Below, piece by piece: positions 63,663 to 64,000 of a stretch of DNA of 64,000 bases (position 1 is its first letter; every line of letters begins with the position of its first letter). The position numbers and the translations under genes were made by a program. Below the pieces are notes generated by a model that had not been told where the DNA came from, made no database searches, and saw only the letters and a list, made by a program, of their open reading frames with translations. The stretch comes from Polynucleobacter sp. (GTDB taxonomy: Bacteria; Pseudomonadota; Gammaproteobacteria; Burkholderiales; Burkholderiaceae), in NCBI GenBank assembly GCA_016462905.1, contig JAEMSI010000001.1:57967-121966 (forward strand). The letters run 5' to 3'.

Positions 63663-64000
63663 TTAAGCAAACTGTTGCGGAGCTTCGGCTCGATCAAACA
63701 TGCCGTAATCACGGCATACCTCAAACCAACGTAAATCAATCTCTGCGCCGAGTTGCGAAGCCTTCAATGGCATCGCCTCAGCACCCTGTTCAATACTTAA
63801 ATCACACAAGGCAATACCTCTTTGGGGATTAATAATGCCTTTAAATAAACGCGGCTGGCGTAACTGCATATCAGCTTGTTTCACTAATGCGTTAATTTTT
63901 TCAAAATCACCGACCAAAACAGCAAGGCCTTCACGAGCCCGATTCGGTGGAGCAAAGTCATCGGCTGTTTTCTCTTCACCCACCCGTAAGCGATAATCCT
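63663..64000 (-). CDS. Partial ORF running off the window edge, possibly a VOC/glyoxalase-fold protein
   Basis: Frame open to position 64000; GLAVLVGDFEKINALVKQADMQLRQPRLFKGIINPQRGIALCDLSI loosely resembles a VOC half-module. Confidence 0.35.
   Translation of the reverse strand, partial: DYRLRVGEEKTADDFAPPNRAREGLAVLVGDFEKINALVKQADMQLRQPRLFKGIINPQRGIALCDLSIEQGAEAMPLKASQLGAEIDLRWFEVCRDYGMFDRAEAPQQFA

Noticed and set aside
1-64000. CRISPR arrays, prophage, insertion sequences, rRNA or tRNA genes
   Set aside because: No spaced direct repeats, transposase/integrase motifs or structural RNA sequences were recognised; tRNAs could not be scanned computationally.

Overview
The window is a dense, housekeeping-rich bacterial chromosome segment. 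Gene content and order (gltA-leuC-leuD-leuB-asd-fimV-truA-trpFBA-accD-folC-dedD-cvpA-purF-metZ) suggest a small-genome betaproteobacterium of the Burkholderiales, possibly Polynucleobacter-like; this is inferred and was not searched. From left to right: soxC-like sulfite dehydrogenase and an ArsR regulator, divergent from modBC; a ~21 kb run of 23 minus-strand genes (sdhCDAB-sdhE-gltA, leu, trp, acc, fol, pur, met, with a gntR at its upstream end); mdh; a candidate MliC-like secreted protein; yaaA and a SulP transporter; GST, rarA, umuDC, a peptidyl-prolyl isomerase, a pabB-pabC fusion, Nudix, aat-bpt and pyrD; lldD/iclR; pbpG; phasin; aceEF-lpd; a PAS histidine kinase and FixJ-like regulator; folD and prlC; and finally a minus-strand cassette made of a GntR(FCD) regulator, a branched-chain-type ABC transporter, a PhyH dioxygenase and a divergent PanB-like protein. 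No rRNA, tRNA, CRISPR or IS element was recognised. The most interesting points are the terminal cassette, where the PanB-like protein appears to have lost two of three canonical Mg ligands; a terminator-like hairpin directly against the livH start codon; a 34-bp near-perfect palindrome in front of the arsR-soxC unit; a LexA box one base from the umuD start codon; a 31-bp perfect inverted repeat in front of the phasin gene; and a 12-bp tandem repeat overlapping the soxC stop codon. All family assignments come from reading the sequence and recalled motifs; no searches were run.
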